From an uncultured Lachnospiraceae bacterium (GTDB taxonomy: Bacteria > Bacillota > Clostridia > Lachnospirales > Lachnospiraceae): a stretch of DNA of 64,000 nt. The translations under genes and the position numbers were made by a program. Under the pieces are notes generated by a model. The model was not told where the DNA came from and searched no databases. It saw only the letters and a program-made list of their open reading frames with translations. The DNA lies in contig CAKRQV010000009.1 of NCBI GenBank assembly GCA_934394565.1, positions 57,222 to 121,221 of the forward strand, in the 5' to 3' direction. Below are positions 16,381-24,879 of this stretch, piece after piece; the stretch's first letter is position 1, and each line of letters opens with the position of its first letter.

Positions 16381-17217
16381 TCAGATTTCTATCTCACCGT
16401 CAAATACCGTCGTTGCCGGGCCGGTCATGTAGACATCCTGACTGTCCTCATCCCAGAAGATGTGTAAATCTCCACCTCGCAGATGGACCGTCACTTCTCT
16501 GTCCGTATAGCCGTTCAAAATGCAGGCTACCGCTACTGCACATGCGCCCGTACCACAGGCCCACGTTTCACCGGAGCCACGCTCCCAGACACGCATCTTT
16601 ACATTCTGGCGGTCGATTACACAGATAAACTCTGTATTGACCCGATCCGGGAAACAGCTGTTATGTTCAAACTTCGGTCCGATCGTTTCCAGAGCAAAAT
16701 TGTCCACATCATCTACGCAGACAACCGCATGGGGATTTCCCATGGAAACAGCCGTCATATGGTATTCCACACCATCTACAGTGATCGGTGCATCGATCAC
16801 CTTTTCTGTATCCGCGATCACCGGGATCTTCGCTGCCACAAGCTCCGGCTTTCCCATATTGACCCGCACTAGCTCTACCTTGTTATCATCGCCGATGGTC
16901 AGCTGCAGGGTCTTGATCCCGCTTTTTGTTGCCACGGTGATCTCTTTCTTATCGACAATACCGTAATCATAGGCATATTTGGCCACGCAGCGGATACCGT
17001 TGCCGCACATGGCTCCCTGGGAACCATCGGCATTATACATATCCATCTCACAGTCTGCGACATCCGACGGCCTGATCAGGATCAGCCCGTCTGATCCAAT
17101 ACCAAAATGACGGTCACTGACAAATTTTGCCACACTGCAGGGATCTTCTACAGTTTCCTTAAAGCAGTTGACATACACATAATCGTTGCCAATGCCATGC
17201 ATCTTTGTAAATTTCAT
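16381..17217 (-). CDS. dapF: Diaminopimelate epimerase
   Basis: A 278-residue DapF that converts LL-DAP to meso-DAP for lysine and peptidoglycan. The start MKFTKMHGIGNDYVYV and both catalytic cysteine loops are intact: GAMCGNGIRCVAKY (near 70) and ACGTGACAVAVA (near 221). It is alone rather than in a lysine operon. Upstream on the same strand lie the ANTAR protein and glnA. Confidence 0.95.
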   Translation of the reverse strand: MKFTKMHGIGNDYVYVNCFKETVEDPCSVAKFVSDRHFGIGSDGLILIRPSDVADCEMDMYNADGSQGAMCGNGIRCVAKYAYDYGIVDKKEITVATKSGIKTLQLTIGDDNKVELVRVNMGKPELVAAKIPVIADTEKVIDAPITVDGVEYHMTAVSMGNPHAVVCVDDVDNFALETIGPKFEHNSCFPDRVNTEFICVIDRQNVKMRVWERGSGETWACGTGACAVAVACILNGYTDREVTVHLRGGDLHIFWDEDSQDVYMTGPATTVFDGEIEI

Positions 17218-17344
17218 GATTTCTACCTCTTATTTCTATTTGTAAACCGGTATGCATGGTGCACAGCTTTCCAGATGACAATGACTGTCGCAAAAAACTA
17301 TGTGAACTGTGTTTTCACACGATGCCTGCACCGGTCCTGGTCTT

Positions 17345-17905
17345 TTATGCATCTGCCTGCATGATACGGATCAGCATCTGGGCTGTCTCGACCATGGAGT
17401 TACCGCTGTCCATACTGCTCTTTTGCACATAGCGATGTGCTTCTTCCTCTGTCATATGGTTATTTTCCATCAGGATCCGCTTGGCTTTATCGATCCATTC
17501 CCTGCCTTCCTGGTTTCGCTTTCGGGGCATCTGCCGGCGTTTTCTCCTGGCTCTTGCCATTTTTTCTTCTATAAAAGAGACACACCGCAACAGCTCCTGT
17601 ACTTTCAATGGCATGGAAAGAGCCAGCACCCCATCTTCCTCACGCCCACTTAGAAACTTTGGGGACGCCACCAGGACAAGTTCAAATTCCTTTGGCATTT
17701 CTGCCCTGAGATGGTGATAGACCATATCCGGAAATTTGTACCCGGAGATCACAATGCCATCGTTCATGCCATCCAGGCTTTCGAGTACCTGGCCGCCGCT
17801 TGTACAGACGTAATTGACGGAAAACCCATGACGGACGAGCAGATTTTTTATACTTTTCGCATCTTCCTGTCGGGGAAATGCTACGATAATATTACCCACT
17901 CTCAC
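17345..17905 (-). CDS. ANTAR antiterminator with degenerate receiver domain, glnA-linked
   Basis: A 186-residue protein. Residues 1-110 follow the receiver fold (VGNIIVAFPRQEDAKSIKNL), but the usual phospho-accepting Asp position reads IVISGYKFPD, with no Asp at that place. Residues 135-183 form an ANTAR RNA-binding domain (AKRILMENNHMTEEEAHRYV then MVETAQMLI). ANTAR proteins bind paired hairpins in mRNA leaders and prevent termination. A glnA-linked ANTAR protein (GlnR) acts in nitrogen control in solvent-producing clostridia. It starts 83 bases after the glnA stop, on the same strand, so the two are probably co-transcribed. Its loss of the Asp suggests control by protein contact rather than phosphorylation (inference). 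Confidence 0.8.
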   Translation of the reverse strand: MRVGNIIVAFPRQEDAKSIKNLLVRHGFSVNYVCTSGGQVLESLDGMNDGIVISGYKFPDMVYHHLRAEMPKEFELVLVASPKFLSGREEDGVLALSMPLKVQELLRCVSFIEEKMARARRKRRQMPRKRNQEGREWIDKAKRILMENNHMTEEEAHRYVQKSSMDSGNSMVETAQMLIRIMQADA

Positions 17906-17988
17906 GCCTCCAATCTATGGTTCCTGCTTCATCTGCCCTGTTCTTTTGCAAATGAATCGCAACAATCTTTCTGGTCTTTGGCGTTTTT

Positions 17989-19317
17989 TCAGCAGCTGTA
18001 CAGATAGTGGTCGATTTCCCACTGGCTGACCTGTCTGCAATACTCATCCCACTCTTTTTTCTTGGCTTTCAGATAGCATTTGCTGTATTCTTCACCCAAA
18101 ACGTTCAGCACAAACGGATCTTCCTCCATGGCTTTGATTGCTTCACCCATATTGGCCGGCAGTCTGTCGATCTCCTGCTCTTCTGCAGTGGCTATGTTCA
18201 GCTTATACAGATTGCCTGTAGCTTCCGGCGGTGGAAGGATCTTATTTTTGATACCATCCAGACCGGCTGCCAGACATAAAGCCAGTGCAATGTATGGATT
18301 CGCTGACGGATCCGGACTTCGCAGTTCGATTCTGGTATTTCCCTTGCTGGCCGGAATGCGGATCAGCGGACTTCTGTTCTGTGCCGACCAGGACAGATAG
18401 ACCGGAGCTTCATAGCCGGGGATCAGCCTCTTGTAGGAGTTGATCGTCGGATTTAACAGTAACGTCATACCCTTGATATGTTTTAACAGGCCACCCATAA
18501 AATAGTAGGCTTCCTGGCTTAATTTATGCGGATCTTCCATGTCGGTGAAGATATTGATGCCGTCTTTTCTAAGAGACATATTCAGATGCATACCGGAACC
18601 ATCAATACCGTCGATCGGTTTTGGCATAAAGGTGGCATGCATACCGTGGCGTTTGGCGATCGTACGGATGGCAAGCTTGTAAGTCATCAGGCTGTCGGCT
18701 GTCATCAGGGCTTCGCCGTATTTAAAATCGATCTCATGCTGTCCCGGCGCGGCTTCATGGTGGGTTGCTTCGACTTCGTATCCCATCTCTTCGAGTGTCA
18801 GTACCATGTCACGGCGGAAATTCTCGCCGGTATCCATCGGTCCGACATCAAAATAGCCTGCTTTTTCGTAGGTGCGGACTTCGACTTCTCCATGCTCATC
18901 GGTTTCAAACAGGAAAAATTCAAGCTCCGGTCCCACATCGAAGGTAAACCCCATAGAGGCAGCCTCCCGGCAGACTTTCTTCAATATATAACGGGAATCT
19001 CCACCAAAGGGAGTTTCGTCGGCTTTGTATACGTCACACAGAAAACGGGCCACTTTACCGTCCTGCGGTCTCCAGGGGAATACGGTAAAGGTATCGAGAT
19101 CCGGATACAGGTACATGTCGGATTCATCCACCCGGACAAAGCCCTGTACACTGGAGCCGTCAAACATGCATTCATTATTCAGGGCACGTTCCAGCTGTGG
19201 TACGGTGATGGCGATATTTTTCAGATTTCCATACATATCTGTAAACTGAAGACGAATGAATTCTACGTCTTCTTCTTCTACCATGTTGAATATATCTTCT
19301 TTGGTGTATTTTCCCAT
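17989..19317 (-). CDS. glnA: Glutamine synthetase type I
   Basis: A 442-residue GSI that makes glutamine from glutamate, ammonia and ATP. Typical segments include VQGFVRVDESDMYLYPD, the metal and ATP sites (VGPELEFFLF; ATHHEAAPGQHEIDF; GSGMHLNMSL) and NPTINSYKRLIPGYEAP. ATG 19317 is chosen over an upstream in-frame start because AAGGAGG lies 9 bases before it and a consensus promoter lies just upstream. The length fits the unadenylylated GSI-alpha group of Firmicutes. The ANTAR gene follows. Confidence 0.95.
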   Translation of the reverse strand: MGKYTKEDIFNMVEEEDVEFIRLQFTDMYGNLKNIAITVPQLERALNNECMFDGSSVQGFVRVDESDMYLYPDLDTFTVFPWRPQDGKVARFLCDVYKADETPFGGDSRYILKKVCREAASMGFTFDVGPELEFFLFETDEHGEVEVRTYEKAGYFDVGPMDTGENFRRDMVLTLEEMGYEVEATHHEAAPGQHEIDFKYGEALMTADSLMTYKLAIRTIAKRHGMHATFMPKPIDGIDGSGMHLNMSLRKDGINIFTDMEDPHKLSQEAYYFMGGLLKHIKGMTLLLNPTINSYKRLIPGYEAPVYLSWSAQNRSPLIRIPASKGNTRIELRSPDPSANPYIALALCLAAGLDGIKNKILPPPEATGNLYKLNIATAEEQEIDRLPANMGEAIKAMEEDPFVLNVLGEEYSKCYLKAKKKEWDEYCRQVSQWEIDHYLYSC

Positions 19318-19381
19318 AGTGTTGTCCTCCTTGGGGAATGGTTTGTGCCGGAAAAAGGCAAAATTTACCCCTATTTTATTT

Positions 19382-19410
19382 ATGATAACAGTGGGGATTT
19401 TATTTGTCAA
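19382..19410 (-). promoter_or_regulatory. Sigma-A promoter of glnA
   Basis: TTGACA (19405-19410) and TATCAT (19382-19387) on the - strand with a 17-base spacer. The leader would be about 55 bases. It shows no twin-hexaloop ANTAR target, so the neighbouring antiterminator probably acts elsewhere. Confidence 0.82.
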
Positions 19411-19461
19411 CGAAAGAGAGAGGCACTTGAAAAAGTGAAGTTAAGTGGTGGGGGGACGCTC

Positions 19462-19681
19462 GAAAACAGGCTGGCCGGGCGGGGATCTGGTGTATATGTG
19501 GTGAAAAAACCTGCGGACAACGGTTGAGGGAGCTAACTGTCAACTACAACTAATGCGCTCGCTAAAGCGGGCTCGCGCATAAGTTTGCGTAGACAGTGGA
19601 TCTCCCTCAACCTAAGGGCGTCCGCTGAAAAGGTTTTTTCACCACATATACACCAGATCCCCGCCCGGCCAGCCTGTTTTC
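19462..19681 (+). ncRNA. Structured repeat element, family A, copy 3
   Basis: Perfect 51-bp outer stem (19462-19512 with 19631-19681) around a 118-nt core. The core has GCGGAC/GTCCGC, ACAACG, an 8-bp perfect helix GTTGAGGG/CCCTCAAC, AGCTAA, a 5-bp helix CTGTC/GACAG, AACTACAACTA, ATGCG/CGCAT capped by CTCGC-TAAA-GCGGG, then AAGTTTGCGT, TGGATCT and CTAAGGGCG. It lies between the glnA promoter and the ppk stop. The sense strand (+) is opposite to both neighbours, so here it is not simply the 3' UTR of ppk. Confidence 0.75.
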
Positions 19682-19774
19682 TCGCTTACGGTGTTGAGAT
19701 ACGGAAGATAATGAGTATGAAAAGCCCCTTTTCCCCCGCCGTTGCAGATAGCGGATATCGGTGAGGTTCATCCT

Positions 19775-21940
19775 TTACTTTTCTTCAGCTGCACTGTAGG
19801 CCATAGCATAGAAAAGTTCCTGGGAATCTAATTTGACTTCCTGCAAATCCCGGTCTGTGTACATTCCTTTGGCTGTCAGCAATTTTCCTTTTTCGTCATC
19901 TTTCATCATGATATCAAACATTTCATCCAGACGGCTACGCAATGTGGAATCCAGGATCGGCACGGCTACTTCTACGCGGCGGACAGTATTTCTGGTCATG
20001 AAGTCGGCGGAAGCAATATAGACTTTCTCACGTTCACCGGTACCGAAACGGTAGATCCGGGAATGCTCAAGGAATCTGCCAACGATGCTGACTACGGTGA
20101 TATTTTCCGTATATCCTTTCACGCCCGGAAGCAGACAGCAGATTCCTCTGACGATCATCTCAATCTTTACGCCAGCCTTTGAAGCTTCTACCAGTTTTTC
20201 TATGATCACTTTATCCGTCAGGGAATTGATCTTGATTCCTATGTAGGCTTCTTCTCCGGCTGTGGCATGACGGATCTCTTCATCGATCATATCCAGCACT
20301 TTGTTCTGGAGACATTTTGGTGCCACGAGGAGCAGATGACTTTCCCCTACAGTTTCACCTTTCAGCAGACAGGCAAAGACTTCTGCAGCTTCTTTACCGA
20401 TGGCCTGATTGGCTGTGATCAGGGAAAGGTCGGTATACAATGTGGCTGTTTTTTCATTATAATTTCCGGTTCCGACCTGGGTAATATACTGCAGACCCTT
20501 CTCTGTCTTTCTGGTGATCAGACAGAGCTTGGAATGTACTTTGTAACCACTTAAACCGTAGATCACGTGACATCCGGCTTCTTCAAGCTTTCGCGAATAC
20601 TCAATGTTGCTCTCTTCATCAAAACGGGCACGAAGCTCCACAAGCACAGTCACATCTTTGCCATTTTCGGCAGCTTCTACCATGGCATCTACGATCTTGC
20701 TCTTATCAGCCAGACGGTACAGCGTCATCTTGATAGAGACAACGGCATCATCTGCAGCTGCCTCATAGAGCAGATTGGTAAAGCTCTTGATATTTTCAAA
20801 AGGATAAGATAACAGTACATCCTTATTCTCAATCTGCGGGATCAGCGGTGCTTTGTCTTTCAGGGCAGCGCTCATACGTGGCGAACGCTTCTTATAAAAA
20901 AGTCCATCCTGTCCACGAAGGCGCAGATAATTTTGGATACTGAAGACAAAGGACATATCCAGCGGTACACCCGTCAGAAAAACATGGCTTTTTTCCACAT
21001 GAACGGCCTTACACAGGGAGGCTACCAGTTTTTTGTCCAGAACCCTGGATATCTCCATGCGCACCGGATTCATGCGTTTTCTCTGCCGGATCAGATTTTC
21101 CATGGCTGAACGGTAATCCAGATCCTCATCATAAATTGTCTCTGTATCAATATCTGCATTTCTGGTGACGCGAAGCAGTGCTTTTTCTTTAATGTTGTAT
21201 TTCGCGAATAATTTTGGCAGGAAATGTAAAATGATCTCTTCCGAAAGCATAAATGTGCCGGGTCTGGTCGGAATCTCGATCAGACGTTTAAAAACATTAT
21301 TGCTGCAGGGGATGATCGCAGTTCTGTTTTTTCCGCCTTTTGTGGACAGAAGAGCCACGGCATAGATGTCCTTGTTTTTCAGGAATGGGAACGGCTGCTG
21401 TTTACTCACGATATTTGCCGACAGATACGGTGCGATCTCGCTGTCAAAATAGGCTTCCAGAAGTCGGCCTTCTTCGTCTGACAGCTTATTGAAATTGATC
21501 AGACGGATGCCTTTTGGCTCAAGCTCGCCCATCAGCTGTTCGTAGATCCGTTCTTTTTTCAGATCCAGCTCTCTGGTAGCCTTTAAGATGGCTTTGACCT
21601 GTTCTTCACTGGTCATATTGGTCTTGTTCTCGCAGATAACTTCATCGGCGTCCATCTGGTCCATCAGCGTACCTACACGGACCATGTAAAATTCATCCAG
21701 ATTGGACTGATAAATAGAAGCGAATGTGAGGCGCTCAGCCAGCGGCACTCTCGGATTTCCGGCTTCATTTAAAACTCTTTCGTTAAATTTCAGCCAGGAG
21801 AGCTCCCGGTTCATCATGTATGGTTTTTCATTTTTTACGGTTGTTTTTTTCATCTCGTCTGTCCCCTCTGTGGACGTTTCGTCCACCTTCATCTGCTCCA
21901 GACGATCGATCAGCCACTGCACTATGCGATTACGAAACAC
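19775..21940 (-). CDS. ppk: Polyphosphate kinase (PPK1)
   Basis: A 721-residue PPK1 that polymerises ATP gamma-phosphate into polyphosphate. It begins with the family N-domain (YMMNRELSWLKFNERVLNEA, then ASIYQSNLDEFYMVRVG). The histidine regions near residues 455 (GYKVHSKLCLIT) and 605 (FLEHSRIYRFG) match the autophosphorylated and catalytic histidines of the family. The start is taken as GTG 21940 with GGAGG 8 bases upstream; TTG 21955 would overlap that site. The promoter and a Pho-box-like repeat lie just upstream. No ppx or phosphate transporter gene is adjacent. Confidence 0.93.
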   Translation of the reverse strand: MFRNRIVQWLIDRLEQMKVDETSTEGTDEMKKTTVKNEKPYMMNRELSWLKFNERVLNEAGNPRVPLAERLTFASIYQSNLDEFYMVRVGTLMDQMDADEVICENKTNMTSEEQVKAILKATRELDLKKERIYEQLMGELEPKGIRLINFNKLSDEEGRLLEAYFDSEIAPYLSANIVSKQQPFPFLKNKDIYAVALLSTKGGKNRTAIIPCSNNVFKRLIEIPTRPGTFMLSEEIILHFLPKLFAKYNIKEKALLRVTRNADIDTETIYDEDLDYRSAMENLIRQRKRMNPVRMEISRVLDKKLVASLCKAVHVEKSHVFLTGVPLDMSFVFSIQNYLRLRGQDGLFYKKRSPRMSAALKDKAPLIPQIENKDVLLSYPFENIKSFTNLLYEAAADDAVVSIKMTLYRLADKSKIVDAMVEAAENGKDVTVLVELRARFDEESNIEYSRKLEEAGCHVIYGLSGYKVHSKLCLITRKTEKGLQYITQVGTGNYNEKTATLYTDLSLITANQAIGKEAAEVFACLLKGETVGESHLLLVAPKCLQNKVLDMIDEEIRHATAGEEAYIGIKINSLTDKVIIEKLVEASKAGVKIEMIVRGICCLLPGVKGYTENITVVSIVGRFLEHSRIYRFGTGEREKVYIASADFMTRNTVRRVEVAVPILDSTLRSRLDEMFDIMMKDDEKGKLLTAKGMYTDRDLQEVKLDSQELFYAMAYSAAEEK

Positions 21941-21983
21941 GTATCTATCCTCCAAAGCCTGTTATTTTTTTGCATGTCGACTC

Positions 21984-22011
21984 ATTATATGAGGAGATTC
22001 CAAAATCCAAA
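21984..22011 (-). promoter_or_regulatory. Promoter of ppk
   Basis: TTTGGA (22006-22011) and TATAAT (21984-21989) on the - strand, 16-base spacer. Confidence 0.6.
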
Positions 22012-22020
22012 ACGTATTTC

Positions 22021-22037
22021 TGTAAAATGTTTGTAAA
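22021..22037 (-). promoter_or_regulatory. Pho-box-like direct repeat upstream of ppk
   Basis: On the gene's strand it reads TTTACA, five bases, TTTACA, ending 10 bases upstream of the -35 box. This is the spacing and half-site of PhoP-type response regulators in Firmicutes (TT(A/T)ACA repeats). Phosphate control of polyphosphate synthesis would make biological sense. Confidence 0.5.
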
Positions 22038-22067
22038 AAGAACAGGGACATAAAAAGAAAGGCACAT

Positions 22068-22104
22068 AAAAACAGGCTGTCCGGGCTGGGTTCGTCCATC
22101 CCGC
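22068..22104. repeat. Possible relic of a family A outer arm
   Basis: AAACAGGCTGTCCGGGCTGG resembles the outer arm of family A copy 3 (AAACAGGCTGGCCGGGCGGG), but no core or opposite arm follows. It sits 18 bases beyond the stop of the aldehyde dehydrogenase gene, a position like those of the full copies. Confidence 0.35.
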
Positions 22105-22121
22105 ACAACCTATAGTTTATC

Positions 22122-23501
22122 TTATCGTAAAAACATCCGTATCAACGTATCATACACCTTCGTATACGGCTGATACCGCATTGGCAGGTCAATAAACGTC
22201 TTCTTGTCCACAATACTCTTCTTATGCGAAAACGTATCAAATCCTGCCTTACCATGATAACTGCCCATACCGCTGGCTCCCACACCGCCAAATGGCATAG
22301 CAGACGTAGCCAGATGGATCACCGCATCGTTGATGCAGCCGCCACCGAACTGCACCTTGGCTGTAAACCGGCGGATCAACGCTTTGTCAGAGGAAAAATA
22401 ATATGCCGCCAGCGGATGCGGCCTTTCATTCAACAGACGGATCAGATCCTCAAGAGAATGATATGTCAGCACCGGCAGTACCGGTCCGAAAATCTCCTCC
22501 TGCATCACCGCATCATCCCAGGTCACACCATCCAGTACCGTTGGGGCGATCCGAAGTTCCTTCTCCCGCACTTCACCGCCACAGTACACTTTCTTTTCAT
22601 CGATCAGCGCACGGATCCTGTCAAAATGTTTCTGATTGATGATTTTTCCGTAATCCGGATTCGTCAGCGGATGCTCACCAAACTGCCGGATGATCTCCCG
22701 GCGGATATGCATCAGCAGATCCTCACGCACACTCTCCTGGCAGTAGATATAATCCGGTGCCACACAGGTCTGCCCACAGTTTAAAAATTTTGCAAACACG
22801 ATCCGGCGCGCCGCAAGACGGATATTGGCGGAAGCATCCACCACGCAGGGACTCTTACCGCCAAGCTCCAGCGATACCGGTGTCAGATGTTCGGCACTTT
22901 TCCTTAACACCTCTTTACCTACATTCTGACTGCCTGTAAAGAAAATATAGTCAAATTTCTGTTCCAGAAGACATGCATTTTCCTCGCGGCCACCATCGAT
23001 GACAGACACATATTCCGGTCGGAAGCAGGAAGCGATCAGCTTTTTGATCACAGCTGTCGTGGCCGGGGAATAGGCACTGGGTTTGACCACACACGTATTG
23101 CCTGCGGCGATTGCATCCACCAGAGGCTCAATGGTCAGCAAAAACGGATAGTTCCATGGACTCATGATCAGCACCGTGCCATAGGGGGACGGCTTGATAA
23201 AGCTGCGGGACACATACTGCGCCAGCGGTGTAGGTTTTCTTTTTTCTGCCGCATACAGATAGATATGTTTCATCATATGCGTGATCTCAGACAAGGTCAG
23301 GCCGATCTCACACATATAACTCTCCTGACGGCTTTTACCAAGATCCGTTTTTAATGCTGCACAGATCTCATCCTCATACATACGAATGGCGCGGTACAGA
23401 CGGCGCAGTCTGTTCACACGCTGTCTGACGGGAAGTGTTGCTCCTGAAGCAAAGTATGTCTTTTGCATCGTCAATATATGCTGGATTTCTTCTTTATGCA
23501 T
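22122..23501 (-). CDS. NAD(P)-dependent aldehyde dehydrogenase (ALDH3-like)
   Basis: 459 residues. Oxidises an aldehyde to the acid with NAD(P). Landmarks: MSPWNYPFLLTIEPLVDAIA near 114, FTGSQNVGKEV near 193, VSLELGGKSPCVV near 214 (catalytic Glu), and FLNCGQTCVAPDY near 243 (catalytic Cys). At about 460 residues without an N-terminal extension it fits the ALDH3/YwdH-like group. Its ATG lies inside the end of the upstream Fe-alcohol dehydrogenase gene (8-base overlap), so the pair is translationally coupled and probably handles one alcohol/aldehyde couple. The substrate cannot be read from sequence. Confidence 0.88.
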   Translation of the reverse strand: MHKEEIQHILTMQKTYFASGATLPVRQRVNRLRRLYRAIRMYEDEICAALKTDLGKSRQESYMCEIGLTLSEITHMMKHIYLYAAEKRKPTPLAQYVSRSFIKPSPYGTVLIMSPWNYPFLLTIEPLVDAIAAGNTCVVKPSAYSPATTAVIKKLIASCFRPEYVSVIDGGREENACLLEQKFDYIFFTGSQNVGKEVLRKSAEHLTPVSLELGGKSPCVVDASANIRLAARRIVFAKFLNCGQTCVAPDYIYCQESVREDLLMHIRREIIRQFGEHPLTNPDYGKIINQKHFDRIRALIDEKKVYCGGEVREKELRIAPTVLDGVTWDDAVMQEEIFGPVLPVLTYHSLEDLIRLLNERPHPLAAYYFSSDKALIRRFTAKVQFGGGCINDAVIHLATSAMPFGGVGASGMGSYHGKAGFDTFSHKKSIVDKKTFIDLPMRYQPYTKVYDTLIRMFLR

Positions 23502-24708
23502 GTGTCTCTTCCTCCATTACCATATAATAAAACTCTTCCAGCTGCTTTGCCGTCATCAGATCCGGTACGGGATACAGCGGATTAGCCTCTTTTTCTGCCT
23601 GTCTGGCCAGTCCCGGAATATCTTTTTTCTGAATGCCGCAAATCGTATCTCCGATAGACAGATCTTTTTTCATCTGACGGATAGCCTCGATAAATTTTAC
23701 TGCTCCCTCTTCGTCACTCTCCCGCCAGTCGGAAATACCAACGGCCACAGCCAGGGCATGCAGCGGGCGGTGAGCGGTCTGTCCATAGGCTTCCAGTACA
23801 AAAGGCAGCAATACGGCATTTGCCAGCCCGTGCGGTGTATTATACTTGCCACCCAGGGAGTGGGCAACCGCATGGACATAGCCGACATACGAACGGGTGA
23901 ATGCATTTCCTGCCAGATATGCGGCCCGAAGCATCTGTTTTCTTGCCCGCATATTGCTGCCATCCTGATACGCCTCCCGGATATTGGCAAAGATCAGACG
24001 CACAGCATTGACCGCATCCTGTCTCGTCTCTTTTGTTGTCGAACGTCCGATATAAGCTTCCACCGCATGCGTCAGTGCATCCATTCCGGTCGTTGCTGTC
24101 AGTGCCGGTGGCAGGGATTTTGTCACCTCCGGATCAAGCACAGCATACCGCGGAATCAGCGGAAAATCGTTGATCGGATATTTATGCCGTGTTTTCGCAT
24201 CCACGATCACAGCCGCCAACGTGGTCTCACTTCCGGTACCTGCCGTCGTTGGCACAGCGATCAGAAGCGGCAGTGGACGCAGTACTTTTAAAATTCCTTC
24301 CATTTTATCCAGGGACTTGTCCGGGCGGGCCACACGTGCACCGATCGCCTTTGCACAGTCCATAGAAGAACCACCGCCAAAACCGATCAGGGCTTCGCAT
24401 TTTTCAGCATGATACAGCTGCAGGGCTTCTTCTACATTATCTGTCGTCGGATTTGCGACCGTCTTATCATATACAATACAGCGGATATTTTGCTCTTTCA
24501 ACAGTTTTTCAAAATGTCCGGTCAGTCCGCAGCCACGGATCATGGTATCCGTTACAAGCATCACACAACTGATTCCCTCCGTGACCAGCAGACGGGCCAG
24601 TTCCTCCACATTTCCAAGAATCTCCGGTTTCCGATACGGCAGTACCGGCAGGGCCATATGAAAAACCTGCTGATAGGTACGGCAATATATCTTTTTTATC
24701 AGATTCAT
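23494..24708 (-). CDS. Iron-containing alcohol dehydrogenase
   Basis: A 404-residue group III Fe-ADH. The NAD(P)-binding GFGGGSSMDCAKAIG lies near 104. The metal-binding region has GMDALTHAVEAYIG near 205 and VHAVAHSLGGKYNTPHGLANA near 270. It interconverts an alcohol and an aldehyde and shares a transcript with the aldehyde dehydrogenase that overlaps its stop. It is transcribed from a perfect consensus promoter 41 bases upstream. A link to the lone microcompartment shell gene 9 kb away is possible but unsupported; neither enzyme shows a clear encapsulation peptide. Confidence 0.9.
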   Translation of the reverse strand: MNLIKKIYCRTYQQVFHMALPVLPYRKPEILGNVEELARLLVTEGISCVMLVTDTMIRGCGLTGHFEKLLKEQNIRCIVYDKTVANPTTDNVEEALQLYHAEKCEALIGFGGGSSMDCAKAIGARVARPDKSLDKMEGILKVLRPLPLLIAVPTTAGTGSETTLAAVIVDAKTRHKYPINDFPLIPRYAVLDPEVTKSLPPALTATTGMDALTHAVEAYIGRSTTKETRQDAVNAVRLIFANIREAYQDGSNMRARKQMLRAAYLAGNAFTRSYVGYVHAVAHSLGGKYNTPHGLANAVLLPFVLEAYGQTAHRPLHALAVAVGISDWRESDEEGAVKFIEAIRQMKKDLSIGDTICGIQKKDIPGLARQAEKEANPLYPVPDLMTAKQLEEFYYMVMEEETHA

Positions 24709-24748
24709 ATGTATTTCCTCATTTTTCTATTGATTTTCAAACAGTTTG

Positions 24749-24777
24749 ATTATAGGAAGTTTTGATTTTCCTGTCAA
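24749..24777 (-). promoter_or_regulatory. Perfect consensus sigma-A promoter of the ADH-ALDH operon
   Basis: TTGACA (24772-24777) and TATAAT (24749-24754) on the - strand with exactly 17 bases between them. All twelve positions match consensus, which implies high expression unless repressed. Confidence 0.88.
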
Positions 24778-24879
24778 TAACTGTCACCCTTGTGTTTTGT
24801 ATTTTGTCCCTGTTTATCTTCTCAATCCGTCCATTTTATGGTATTCTTAGAAGGAAATACGCTCATGGAGGACATCTGG

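Noticed and set aside
19318..19381. ANTAR target hairpins in the glnA leader
   Set aside because: The leader of about 55 bases shows no paired stems with hexaloops.
18526..19527. 333-codon frame opposite glnA
   Set aside because: Antisense to intact glnA and running through its promoter; no domain.
22122..24708. ADH-ALDH pair as microcompartment cargo
   Set aside because: No encapsulation peptide was evident and the only shell gene lies 9 kb away in another transcript.
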